Positions 34,406 to 42,797 of a stretch of 64,000 nt of DNA are shown one piece after another. The notes under the pieces are model-generated. The model searched no databases. It worked only from the letters and a program-made list of their open reading frames with translations, and had not been told where the DNA came from. The position numbers were made by a program, and so were the translations under genes. Position 1 is the first letter of the stretch. Each line of letters starts with the position of its first letter. The DNA is from CAYWVO01 sp964461835 (GTDB lineage: Bacteria; Zixibacteria; MSB-5A5; WJJR01; JAJRUJ01): positions 3,874 through 67,873 of the forward strand of contig CAYWVO010000015.1 of NCBI GenBank assembly GCA_964461835.1, read 5' to 3'.

Positions 34406-35377
34406 GTGCCACGACCACGCCGCGCATGTATAACCGGGATCGCCGGCTTTGCCGGCTCGTATCTCGCAGAGACCCTGGTCGCTGCCGGATATGATGTGTA
34501 CGGGACCCGCCTTCGCGGTGAAACGCTGGAACACCTTGCCGGTATCCGCAAGCACGTGACGGTGCGGGTGTTGGATATTCGCTCGTCGCGCGCGTGCGCG
34601 ACGTTACTGGAAACATGGAGGCCGGACGCCCTTTTTCATCTCGCCGCACAGAGTGATGTCGGATTATCCTTTGCCGATCCGGTTATGACCATGACGGTGA
34701 ATTATGGGGGTACGCTGAATCTGTTGGAGGTGATCCGCGAGGACGCGGCGGTCCGGCGTCGACTACAATCGTGTATAGTTGTCGGCTCATCCGATATGTA
34801 CGGCAAAGTAACCACGAGAGATTTACCACTCAAGGAATCGCAACCGCTTAATCCAGTGAGTCCCTACGCGATCTCAAAAGCCGCAGTGGATTTTTTGGCG
34901 GCGACCTATCACCACGCGTATGGGTTGCCGATAATTCGGGTAAGAGCATTCAATCATGCCGGACCGCGGCAGCGGCAAGGATTTGTTATTCCGGATTTTG
35001 CCGCCCAAATAGTCAAGTTGGAACGACGGAGCAAGAATCGAATTTTGAAAACGGGAAACCTGGCAGTAAAACGCGATATTACCGATGTGCGTGATGTTGC
35101 GCGGGCATACCAGACGATTGCTGAACAGGGAACCGCGGGGGAGGTATATCATATTGGCAGTGGGCAGGCGGTAGCGATTAAGGCGATTCTCGCACAGTTG
35201 CTGAAGATGGCCGCTCGACCGATACAAACTACGGTCGATCCGAAACGAATGCGACCGGCCGAAGTGCCTGTCTTACAAGCGGATATCTCGAAATTGCATA
35301 CGCTGGGCTGGCAGCCGGAGATTCCCTTAGGGCAAACGCTCCACGATACATTAGAATACTACCGTACTCTGACGTGA
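34406..35377 (+). CDS. GDP-4-dehydro-6-deoxymannose reductase-like NAD-dependent epimerase/reductase
   Basis: This 323-residue extended short-chain dehydrogenase has the cofactor motif GIAGFAGSY, then LFHLAAQSDVGLSF, the catalytic SSDMYG and VSPYAISKAAVDF (Tyr-xxx-Lys), followed by RAFNHAGPRQRQGFVIPDF, a stretch seen in Rmd-type reductases. Together with Gmd it would give GDP-rhamnose. Its last codons overlap the following dehydrogenase. The start is uncertain. ATG 34310 overlaps the OmpH stop by one base, but it would add 32 residues with no family counterpart. GTG 34406 gives an N-terminus shaped like that of Gmd. Alternative activity: a related GDP-sugar epimerase. Confidence 0.8.
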   Translation: MPRPRRACITGIAGFAGSYLAETLVAAGYDVYGTRLRGETLEHLAGIRKHVTVRVLDIRSSRACATLLETWRPDALFHLAAQSDVGLSFADPVMTMTVNYGGTLNLLEVIREDAAVRRRLQSCIVVGSSDMYGKVTTRDLPLKESQPLNPVSPYAISKAAVDFLAATYHHAYGLPIIRVRAFNHAGPRQRQGFVIPDFAAQIVKLERRSKNRILKTGNLAVKRDITDVRDVARAYQTIAEQGTAGEVYHIGSGQAVAIKAILAQLLKMAARPIQTTVDPKRMRPAEVPVLQADISKLHTLGWQPEIPLGQTLHDTLEYYRTLT

Positions 35378-35382
35378 CGATT

Positions 35383-36693
35383 ATGAGTACTGAACTCAAA
35401 AATAGAATCATCGAAAAAAGGGCGCACGTAGTGGTCGTCGGCTTGGGCTATGTGGGGCTGCCACTGGCCGCCGGGTTTGCCCGGGAGGGATTTCGGGTAA
35501 CCGGGCTTGATGTTTCAGAGGAGAAAATCACCCTGGTTAACCGCGGAGAATCGGATATCGCTGATGTTCCCAGCGACGAACTTCGGCCGTTAGTCGAGAC
35601 GGAACTATTACGGGCAACGACTGACCCGGCAATTATTCAGGATGCCGATTGCGTGTCGATTTGTGTGCCGACACCGCTTTCGAAAACCAAGGACCCGGAC
35701 GTCTCCTATATTCTGGAGGCGGTTGAATCGATCAAAAAACACCTTCATCCGGGGATGCTGGTGGTACTGGAGTCGACCACGTACCCCGGCACCACGGAAG
35801 AGCTGATCCGTCCGAAACTGGAGGAGACCGGCCTGAAAGTCGGGCAGGATTTTTATCTGGCGTTTTCGCCGGAGCGGGTTGACCCCGGGAACCCCGTATA
35901 CAAGACCAAGAATACTCCTCGTATTGTGGGTGGTACGACACCTGAATGTTCCGAGATTGCCCGGGTGTTTTATGAGCAGTTTATCGACAAGGTTGTCACG
36001 GTATCGTCTACGAAAGCGGCCGAGATGGTCAAGCTGCTGGAGAATACGTTCCGCTCGGTTAATATCGGCCTGGTGAATGAGGTCGCCCTGATGTGTGACC
36101 GTCTGGGCTTAAATGTTTGGGAGATTATCGATGCCGCGGCGACCAAGCCGTTCGGGTTTATGCGGTTTTATCCGGGCCCGGGATTGGGCGGGCATTGTAT
36201 TCCCATCGACCCGCATTACCTGTCGTGGAAACTCAAGTCGTTAAATTATTATGCCCGGTTTATCGAGCTGGCGGGGGATATTAACTCGCGGATGCCGGAA
36301 TACGTGGTGGAGTTAATCAGCCGGTCACTCAATAAACATGCGCAGAAAGCCATTGCGGGGGCGAAGGTGTTCGCCCTGGGCGTGGCGTATAAACGGGATA
36401 TTTCCGATACGCGTGAATCGCCGGCCCTGGATGTAATCCAGTTGCTCTTGCAGCGGGGCGCCGAGGTCGAGTACGCCGATCCGTTTGTCCCGGAGATTCA
36501 CACCGACAACGGCAATCTTACCCAAGTAGACATTACGCCGGAGCGGTTGCAAGCCTGCGATTGTGCGGTCATCCTTACTGATCATTCATCATTTGATTAT
36601 TACCAAATTTGCAGCCAGGCCTCCCTGGTCGTGGACACGCGCAACGCTACGCGGGGAATCACCAACGCTTCGGCAACCATTATCACGCTCTAG
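35383..36693 (+). CDS. Nucleotide-sugar dehydrogenase (UDP-N-acetylhexosamine/UDP-glucose type)
   Basis: This 436-residue member of the UDP-glucose/GDP-mannose dehydrogenase family oxidises C6 of a nucleotide sugar to a uronic acid with two NAD. It has the N-terminal Rossmann motif GLGYVGLPLAAGF, the CVPTPL strand, the hinge helix with SSTKAAEMVKLLENTFR, the catalytic Cys in GLGGHCIPIDPHYLSW, and the C-terminal GVAYKRDISDTRESPAL. The GGHCIPIDP form favours the WecC/TviB (UDP-GlcNAc or UDP-ManNAc) group over UDP-glucose dehydrogenase. ATG 35383 was chosen; a GTG at 35374 overlaps the previous stop. It ends the surface-sugar operon. Confidence 0.9.
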   Translation: MSTELKNRIIEKRAHVVVVGLGYVGLPLAAGFAREGFRVTGLDVSEEKITLVNRGESDIADVPSDELRPLVETELLRATTDPAIIQDADCVSICVPTPLSKTKDPDVSYILEAVESIKKHLHPGMLVVLESTTYPGTTEELIRPKLEETGLKVGQDFYLAFSPERVDPGNPVYKTKNTPRIVGGTTPECSEIARVFYEQFIDKVVTVSSTKAAEMVKLLENTFRSVNIGLVNEVALMCDRLGLNVWEIIDAAATKPFGFMRFYPGPGLGGHCIPIDPHYLSWKLKSLNYYARFIELAGDINSRMPEYVVELISRSLNKHAQKAIAGAKVFALGVAYKRDISDTRESPALDVIQLLLQRGAEVEYADPFVPEIHTDNGNLTQVDITPERLQACDCAVILTDHSSFDYYQICSQASLVVDTRNATRGITNASATIITL

Positions 36694-36784
36694 CCACGGA
36701 ATAATCCCGCGGACAGGGGGTATGGGCATTATCTGATTATCTAGCGGTTGAGCTGTGCTGTCGCGACCCAGGGAAGGTGTGTTC

Positions 36785-37693
36785 ATGAAGAAGCTATTGC
36801 TGCTCTGCGGCCTACTGGTGGTAATCGGTTGCGCGGACAGCACCATCGAGCCGGGTAGCGGCTCGGTAGAGTTTACCTTTCGGGTGCTCAATTCCGTGGG
36901 ATACCAAGTGCGGTCAATCGAGCACGGCAAGCCGATTCATTTCGAATTGGTGATTACCAACGGCACCGATGAGACAATCACGGTGGAGACCGGCGAGCGG
37001 CGTCCGGCCGCCGCATTTTACCTGGAGGGAGAAACCCACAGTTTCGGGCACGTAAACCGGCTGGACAGCCGTGCCCCGCGCGACAGTGTATTTATCCTGC
37101 ATCCACGGGAGAGCCTGCGGCACACCGTGGCCTGGAGCTTAAATCCCTGGAATGCGCCGCCGCCCGTGGGCGAGTATATTGCGCATGCCGATGTATCCGC
37201 AGAGATTGATGGCCGGGAACCGGAAGGTCACTTAACGCAGGAATTGTCCGTCGTGCCACCGGAGGCGGGCGCGCAGGAAGTCTTTGCCTGGTATCGTACA
37301 CCGGCGTTTGGGTTCTGCCCGCCGGCAAATCGGATCTACTGGGCAAGTGTCATGCGCTACGCCGGTGGCCGTCATGTACTCCGGGGTACCATTGCGTTCG
37401 ATAACTCGATCCTCACTATGCCCTGCGGTCCGCCGGATTACTGTATCGCGCAACAACCATTCGAGGATGTAGTTTTGACCGAGGAACAAGAAGACGAACT
37501 TTACGATCTGTTGAACTCGTTCCCGGACGAAGAACACGTTATCGATCCCGCCTGTGATCCGTGTCGAATAGACTACTATTATCTTCGTGGCCGGGAGAAG
37601 GAAATAAATCCCTGCGCCTCAGGCTCCGAGTTGTTCTGGATGAAAGTCGCCGAGATCGATACGTTTTTGCATCAGGTGGCGGGGTTGGAGTAG
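36785..37693 (+). CDS. Lipoprotein with BsuPI-like domain
   Basis: This 302-residue lipoprotein has a lipobox (VVIGC, Cys at about 17). Residues about 27-140 form an Ig-like beta domain resembling BsuPI, the intracellular proteinase-inhibitor family (strands VEFTFRVLN, IHFELVITNGTDE, LHPRESLRHTVAW, VGEYIAHADV). The remaining C-terminal part (about 155-302) contains several paired Cys (CGPPDYC, CDPC) and the LTEEQEDELYDLL stretch also seen in small secreted proteins of unknown role. Substrate or target is unknown. GGAAGG precedes the ATG, and the first codon of an upstream in-frame extension lacks a ribosome-binding site. Confidence 0.72.
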   Translation: MKKLLLLCGLLVVIGCADSTIEPGSGSVEFTFRVLNSVGYQVRSIEHGKPIHFELVITNGTDETITVETGERRPAAAFYLEGETHSFGHVNRLDSRAPRDSVFILHPRESLRHTVAWSLNPWNAPPPVGEYIAHADVSAEIDGREPEGHLTQELSVVPPEAGAQEVFAWYRTPAFGFCPPANRIYWASVMRYAGGRHVLRGTIAFDNSILTMPCGPPDYCIAQQPFEDVVLTEEQEDELYDLLNSFPDEEHVIDPACDPCRIDYYYLRGREKEINPCASGSELFWMKVAEIDTFLHQVAGLE

Positions 37694-37753
37694 AGGAATT
37701 TCAGTTAGTGTATGCGCCCGTGTACGCCAATGAAAAATGATTGAGGAACTGTC

Positions 37754-37843
37754 GTGCCGTCTTCCGGGATTGATTTGGCAACGATCATAGCGCTTGTGTT
37801 AATTGCCGTGTACTTGTTCTGGCGGTTTCGCAAGAAACCATAG
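37754..37843 (+). CDS. Candidate 29-residue single-pass membrane protein
   Basis: A short frame starts at GTG 37754 with GAGGAA at 37743-37748, which is five bases from the start. It encodes a polar N-terminus of about six residues, one hydrophobic helix of about 17 residues (LATIIALVLIAVYLFW) and a basic end RFRKKP before TAG. The positive end after the helix predicts an outside-to-inside orientation. The combination of ribosome-binding site, clean membrane helix and positive-inside tail is more than chance usually gives in so short a frame, but no homologue is known to me. Confidence 0.45.
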   Translation: MPSSGIDLATIIALVLIAVYLFWRFRKKP

Positions 37844-38049
37844 AACCGAATGACATGCGTCAATCTGACGTCCAGAGACCAGCGCACTACCCCAGCCTTG
37901 TCACCGCGGTGTCTGCCTCTGCGGCTGATCAGCAGTGCGCGGAAGCCACACACCCTGCATTATTCGAGTTGAATTACGTCGATAAAGTGTTAATTCTATC
38001 CTCGGCCCGTCAAAGAGATCGGGATCCAGCAGGTTCGGATCCAGCTAGG

Positions 38050-38610
38050 CTATTGATTGGACAGGTCTTCCCAGCGGACAATGCGCCAGAGACCATCCTT
38101 GGCGGAACGCCGGAAATAAAAGAGGGCATCACCATTGGCCTCAATCGACTCGAAATTGTAGTCGCCGTCCAGATCGCGCACTTCCAGCCGAAAGGCCATA
38201 CGGCGCACCTCGCGCAGGTAGCTCAGCGAGGAATCGGTATACGCGCCGGTGGAATCCCAGGTGGGCAGACGAATATCGTCGAACACCTCAAACATCCGTC
38301 GCGTGCGAGCGAGATCACCGGAGGGCCCGTCCCGCGGCACCAGTACCTGCTCGATCCCCTCGATCAACTCGGGGTCGAAATAGGAGAAGACGAAATCAGG
38401 ATCGAGCAGATTTTCGTACACATCAATGTCCCGGTTCTCATAGGCGTAACGGAAGTTGCTGAGCACAGCGTTGATCGACGTCTGGCGCAAAATCGGCAGG
38501 ACGTCCGCGCCGCCGATCTCCGGCGGCGAAAACGGATTGGTACAAGACAGTACCAGGAACAATCCGCTTGGCACTGCCATCAATACCGCATATCGCCACC
38601 AATATCTCAT
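38050..38610 (-). CDS. Lipoprotein, NTF2/SnoaL-like fold (second of a tandem pair)
   Basis: This 186-residue lipoprotein has a lipobox-like LVLSC (Cys at about 23). The body shows the pattern of a small NTF2-like cone fold: an N-terminal helix pair (NAVLSNFRYAYENRDIDVYENLLDPDFVFSY), a mid-region with long strands, and a final strand pair GLWRIVRWEDL. It is a clear paralogue of its upstream neighbour (shared helix 'NLFHAYNERN/NFRYAYENRD' and ending 'WEIVRWEDxH/WRIVRWEDLS'). ATG 38610 overlaps the neighbour's stop as ATGA, which points to translational coupling. Confidence 0.75.
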   Translation of the reverse strand: MRYWWRYAVLMAVPSGLFLVLSCTNPFSPPEIGGADVLPILRQTSINAVLSNFRYAYENRDIDVYENLLDPDFVFSYFDPELIEGIEQVLVPRDGPSGDLARTRRMFEVFDDIRLPTWDSTGAYTDSSLSYLREVRRMAFRLEVRDLDGDYNFESIEANGDALFYFRRSAKDGLWRIVRWEDLSNQ

Positions 38611-39209
38611 CGATATCGCCATTTCAAATCCGCCCAGGAGAATTGATCGCCCGTGAGGTGACGGTCCTCCCAGCGGACAATTTCCCAGCGGGCATCGTCG
38701 CGAATCCGCAGATAAAAAATCGCTTCGCCCGCGTATGTTGTGGTGTCAGTCACCGAATCACCGGTCACCACATCGATTTCATAGGCCCGGTAAAACACGC
38801 CGCTGCTGTCGTCCTCAATATCAGTCTGAGAAACGTCCCACGCAAGCAGCAGGGTATCTACCGACCGGAAGATATTCTCGGTGATCCTGATTTCCTCGTT
38901 GAGCAGTACCGTGGCGACTTCCCCGGGTTGGCCGATATTGAGAAAATCGAACGAGAACTGAAAACTGTCGGCGAAGATCCGGGTATAGTTGCCGATGTTG
39001 CGCTCATTGTAGGCATGAAACAAATTCTCCACCGCAATGTCCGGTGCAAACGGTTCTGTATAGGTACCGCCGGTCGTAATTGGTGGCTCCGATGAGCGCG
39101 TGGAAAATGGGTCTTTGGTGCATCCGAACAGAATCAACAGCAAACTACCAGCGATTAGTAACGCCCGCAAGCGGTGGAACATTGCCCGGTTGTTTTTTCG
39201 CATATTCAT
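38607..39209 (-). CDS. Lipoprotein, NTF2/SnoaL-like fold (first of a tandem pair)
   Basis: This 200-residue lipoprotein has a lipobox (ILFGC, Cys near 30). After a short Ser/Thr/Pro linker comes an NTF2-like fold: VENLFHAYNERNIGNYTRIFADSFQF, long beta strands, and the ending ARWEIVRWEDRH. It sits 13 bases after the outer-membrane barrel gene and overlaps the next gene by four bases. This places the barrel and both lipoproteins in one operon and suggests an envelope complex. GGAAAG lies five bases before the ATG. Function is unknown. Confidence 0.77.
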   Translation of the reverse strand: MNMRKNNRAMFHRLRALLIAGSLLLILFGCTKDPFSTRSSEPPITTGGTYTEPFAPDIAVENLFHAYNERNIGNYTRIFADSFQFSFDFLNIGQPGEVATVLLNEEIRITENIFRSVDTLLLAWDVSQTDIEDDSSGVFYRAYEIDVVTGDSVTDTTTYAGEAIFYLRIRDDARWEIVRWEDRHLTGDQFSWADLKWRYR

Positions 39210-39222
39210 TAATACTTTCCAA

Positions 39223-41100
39223 TTACCAATTTCGCCGATAGGTTATCTGTACCCAGTCAGCGATATCTTTCGGACGCTGGCTCGACCGTTGCAGTCGTCG
39301 CGACCACGATACAAATAGGTCATCCCGTCCACGGGCCGGTTGCCAGCGGATGGTCAATTCCATGACGCGCCGGACAAAGGTCGTACCGGGCACGCGAATT
39401 GTTTCCTCGTCGACCGTCTGATGATTGAACGATCGTTTCTCCTCATATGAGGCGCCCGGCGTAACCCGCCAACCCCGGCCTAATCCGACGTGCCAGCGGG
39501 CGCCGATAACATGTGACTGCCGGTCCCAGGACACCTGCTGGTTCCATTTCTCCCGCCAGATCAACGGCCCGAAATCTTCCTGGCGGTACGTGTAGCGCAA
39601 CTCATTGGTCAGGCGGGCCAGTGGCGTAAACCGCACCAGTGATTCCGACTCACCCCGACGATACAACGTGCTGCGTTCCGGTTGTGGTTCGCCTTTCTCT
39701 ATATTATAGGATAAGTAATTGGCCTGGATCCGGTATGTTTGGTTAATCTCCCAGCCGGGCAGGGGCTGCCAGCGAACCTGCGGTTCCAACAGGTAGATAT
39801 TATTCCGATTATTATTCGCCGACCACTGGCCGGAGAGAAACACTTGCTGCAATCCCCGATAAGTGAAGATAACTCCCGCCCGCCAGGTTTGATTGAACGT
39901 ATGGAACCAGGACAGTTCGGTAAGTCGAGTGGCCAAATCGCGATCAGTGAAAAACGCCGAATCCGGCGGTACGAAAAATGAGACAACTTTCCAGAGCACT
40001 TTGGCGCCGACTGAATCGGCATGGGTTACGCGCAGATAGCCGGAGAGTTGCAGTTCGCCGGTTTTGGCGTCCTGGTCCTTAACGTCCGCGCCGAAGTCAT
40101 CTTCCGCCTTGCTGAAGGCATAGGACGCTTGCACTCCATATGGATACCGCCCCGCAGTTGACAGGCGCAGCCGGTACCCGGCCGACATCTGACGCAGACC
40201 CGAAGGAAGAAGAGCGATACCATTATTGCTTTGGTTGACAAACTCGTACTCCTCGCGATGCCAGGTATAATGCGTGCGCAGCTCCCAGCCAATCATCTGC
40301 TGCCAGGTGCCGTTCAGGGTAGTGAGAAAATGACCCTGATGATAGTGCTGCTCGGCAATGGTTTTATACTCGTTGGTATTCGGATAGTAGCGGGCCTGCC
40401 GGTAGTGATCGGCCAGATCAACTGCCAGGGTGTCACCCCAGAAAAAACTTCCCTGAGTCAGCCCATGCCAGCGTGTCTCCACTAATGGAACATTCCGCAG
40501 GTCATGAATATCGACGGATCCACTGAGTCGCCAGAGCCGATTGAGAAACTGATTGCTCTCCAGTTGGAGTTCAGTCTCGGAAGTGAAGCCCCGATCATCA
40601 GTCGAGAATTGACCGGCCGCCCGCCCGGCGGACGATACCCCGGCTTGTTGCTGAAACCACGATCCGGCGCCCAAGGTATATCGGGCCTTGACCAGCGCGT
40701 CAGAAAAGACAAAGTGACGATCGGCCAATTCTTCCAAACGATGCCGTCGTTGCCGCGCCGAAAAGCCAATCGACCAGCGGGACGACAGCTGATGGTCGAA
40801 GTACACACGCCCCATGAGAAACCGCTGCCGGCGCTCCAGGTCATCCGCCGCGTCGATTTGTGTTGCCGATAAGCCACCCTGCAACCCCCAGGTGGACCGT
40901 GTCCCGAGCGAGCGACGAAAGATAATACTGTCGGACCACACATAGGTATCATAGTTGTAGGAAAAACCAAAAAGGATCGTGGTTGAATCCGGCGGCAGCG
41001 GTTTAGCGACGGCGGCGGGAATGGTGAGACCGGTCAGGCAGAGAAGTCCAGCGATCACGCCACACGCGAGCGGCAGCAGTGGTAAGATTGACAAAGTCAT
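39223..41100 (-). CDS. Large outer-membrane beta-barrel protein of unknown function
   Basis: This 625-residue protein has a signal peptide (PLACGVIAGLLCLTGL ... AVAKP), then alternating amphipathic strands rich in Tyr, Trp, Arg and Gln along its whole length, with many turn motifs, ending ITYRRNW (aromatic C-terminus). No plug or enzymatic domain is visible. The pattern resembles FCB-group barrels of uncharacterised families. The signal peptide is encoded inside the end of rsmA, so the two genes overlap by about 98 bases in different frames. The two lipoprotein genes follow directly. Confidence 0.75.
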   Translation of the reverse strand: MTLSILPLLPLACGVIAGLLCLTGLTIPAAVAKPLPPDSTTILFGFSYNYDTYVWSDSIIFRRSLGTRSTWGLQGGLSATQIDAADDLERRQRFLMGRVYFDHQLSSRWSIGFSARQRRHRLEELADRHFVFSDALVKARYTLGAGSWFQQQAGVSSAGRAAGQFSTDDRGFTSETELQLESNQFLNRLWRLSGSVDIHDLRNVPLVETRWHGLTQGSFFWGDTLAVDLADHYRQARYYPNTNEYKTIAEQHYHQGHFLTTLNGTWQQMIGWELRTHYTWHREEYEFVNQSNNGIALLPSGLRQMSAGYRLRLSTAGRYPYGVQASYAFSKAEDDFGADVKDQDAKTGELQLSGYLRVTHADSVGAKVLWKVVSFFVPPDSAFFTDRDLATRLTELSWFHTFNQTWRAGVIFTYRGLQQVFLSGQWSANNNRNNIYLLEPQVRWQPLPGWEINQTYRIQANYLSYNIEKGEPQPERSTLYRRGESESLVRFTPLARLTNELRYTYRQEDFGPLIWREKWNQQVSWDRQSHVIGARWHVGLGRGWRVTPGASYEEKRSFNHQTVDEETIRVPGTTFVRRVMELTIRWQPARGRDDLFVSWSRRLQRSSQRPKDIADWVQITYRRNW

Positions 41101-41884
41101 ACACCGATAGTTGTTCTGCACGTTGGGTTCGCTCAACACCGGCCTCCCGCAGCACCGTCTCGACTTCCTCGGTTGTCACGTTCGGAATCTCCCGCAAATT
41201 ATTCGCGAGGATTTTGCGCTTATGCGCAAATGCCGCATCGACAATATATTCAAAGAGCGGCGTGGTCTCAATGTCGGCGTACGCTGAGGGGAAATCTAAT
41301 CGAACAACTGCGGAGGTCACTTTGGGGCGCGGATAAAAGGACGACGGCTTGACTTCAAACAAGTACGTCGGCCGGCACAACATCTGCGCGCGGACCGACA
41401 TCGCCGACCGTCCTGCCTCACCCCCCTCGGCACACAACCGCAACGCGACCTCCCGCTGGAGCATAATCACGGCGTGACGCCAGTGCTCCTGGCTGTGGAG
41501 AATCCAGAAAATGAGTTGATGGGAAATGGCGTACGGCAAATTTCCCGCCAAAATCGCCTGCTCCTCCGGCCAGTATTCCTCCGGCATATTGAGCACGTCC
41601 GCATGCCGGATCATCACGCCACTGCCTTGGGGGAATTTTTTTTTCAACATCCCAACCATCCGTCGATCCTTTTCGACGGCAATAACTTGCGCTCCCCGGT
41701 CAACGATAAACTCAGTCAGAAAGCCCTTGCCTGATCCGATTTCAAATACCAGGTCTCCCTCGCCGCAGTCCAGCGATTCAACGATCAATGACGCAACGAC
41801 CTCATCCACCAGAAAATTCTGGGAAAATCGTCGGCGCGGCCGGAGCTTACCGGATTTGCCTTTCGAACGGCGTTTAGCGGTCAT
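41003..41884 (-). CDS. rsmA: 16S rRNA dimethyladenosine transferase
   Basis: This enzyme dimethylates two adjacent adenosines in the 3' helix of 16S rRNA. Family motifs: FSQNFLVDE at the N-terminus, the SAM-binding loop VFEIGSGKGFLTE, the acidic VIAVEKD, and the catalytic NLPYAISHQL. The C-terminal helical domain includes FAHKRKILANNL. The protein has 293 residues, longer than usual: the family normally ends near 'LSVYDFVNL', and here about 25 more residues, rich in Arg, follow. Those residues are encoded over the signal peptide of the next gene. It overlaps tatD by 11 bases. Confidence 0.95.
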   Translation of the reverse strand: MTAKRRSKGKSGKLRPRRRFSQNFLVDEVVASLIVESLDCGEGDLVFEIGSGKGFLTEFIVDRGAQVIAVEKDRRMVGMLKKKFPQGSGVMIRHADVLNMPEEYWPEEQAILAGNLPYAISHQLIFWILHSQEHWRHAVIMLQREVALRLCAEGGEAGRSAMSVRAQMLCRPTYLFEVKPSSFYPRPKVTSAVVRLDFPSAYADIETTPLFEYIVDAAFAHKRKILANNLREIPNVTTEEVETVLREAGVERTQRAEQLSVYDFVNLTTAAARVWRDRWTSLPDRSHHSRRRR

Positions 41885-42653
41885 CGGGTATCCTGAATAT
41901 CATGCGGGCCGTCTGGGTGGTCACGCGGTCGATTTCCTCCTCGGATTCCCCTTTTAATTCGGCCAATTTGGCGCGCACATATTTCACCAGGGCCGGGTGG
42001 TTTCGTTTGCCGCGATAGGGAACCGGGGTGAGAAACGGACAATCAGTTTCCAGCACAACTTTTTCCAGCGGTATCGCCTCTGCCACGGGAACATCCTGCG
42101 ACTTTTTATAGGTCAGCCTGCCCCCAAACGAGATGATAAATCCATAGTCCAGAGTCTGCCATGCCTGTTCAACTGTCCCGGCAAAGCAATGCATCACCCC
42201 GCCGACTTCATGCGCATGATGTTCCACCAGTGTTTGCAGCACATCGGGAAATGCATCTCGATTGTGGATAACAATAGGCAGATGAGCATTCCGTGCGACC
42301 GCAATCTGGTCAATAAAAGCCCGTTTTTGTTGGTCAGGTGGCGAATAATTTCGGTAATAATCGAGCCCGATCTCCCCAATTGCCAGAACTTTCGGATGTC
42401 CCGCCATCTCCTCCAGCTCCGCAGCGTGGCCGCTCTCCCAGTCTTTGGCATCGTGCGGGTGTACCCCGATTGTGGCATAGATTTGTTCGTAAGACTCGGC
42501 CAACTCCACGGATCGCCGTGACGATTCCAAATCGGTACCGATATTGATAATGGTCTCAACCCCCTCGGCTTGGGCGAGCGCGATGATGCTCTCCCGGTCT
42601 TTGTCGAATTGATCAAAATCCAGATGTGCATGCGTATCGACCATGTGGGTCAT
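41874..42653 (-). CDS. tatD: TatD-family metal-dependent DNase
   Basis: This 259-residue TIM-barrel metallohydrolase has 3'-5' exonuclease-type activity in the family. Metal-site motifs: HAHLDF at the N-terminus, GEIGLDYYR, VIHNRDAFPDVL, the HCFAGT stretch and ETDCPFLTP. The ATG at 42653 is preferred; the frame opens upstream with a TTG lacking a ribosome-binding site, and a further ATG at 42644 is possible. tatD upstream of rsmA is a pairing seen in many bacteria, which supports both calls. Confidence 0.93.
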   Translation of the reverse strand: MTHMVDTHAHLDFDQFDKDRESIIALAQAEGVETIINIGTDLESSRRSVELAESYEQIYATIGVHPHDAKDWESGHAAELEEMAGHPKVLAIGEIGLDYYRNYSPPDQQKRAFIDQIAVARNAHLPIVIHNRDAFPDVLQTLVEHHAHEVGGVMHCFAGTVEQAWQTLDYGFIISFGGRLTYKKSQDVPVAEAIPLEKVVLETDCPFLTPVPYRGKRNHPALVKYVRAKLAELKGESEEEIDRVTTQTARMIFRIPDDR

Positions 42654-42708
42654 CCAGTCAAGATTGCCGTGCAATTTAACATTTTATTTATCATCAACTT
42701 CCCCGCAA

Positions 42709-42736
42709 TTGACATATAACGATAATGATGTATTAT
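42709..42736 (+). promoter_or_regulatory. Sigma70-type promoter of the VCBS/dockerin gene
   Basis: TTGACA (42709-42714), a 16-base spacer and TATTAT (42731-42736) lie 61 bases before the ATG at 42798. Confidence 0.7.
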
Positions 42737-42797
42737 TGAGAAGTGAGAAGTTCATAGTACCGGCCTGAATGTCAAACCTCTCGCGCGTGGAGTTTTC

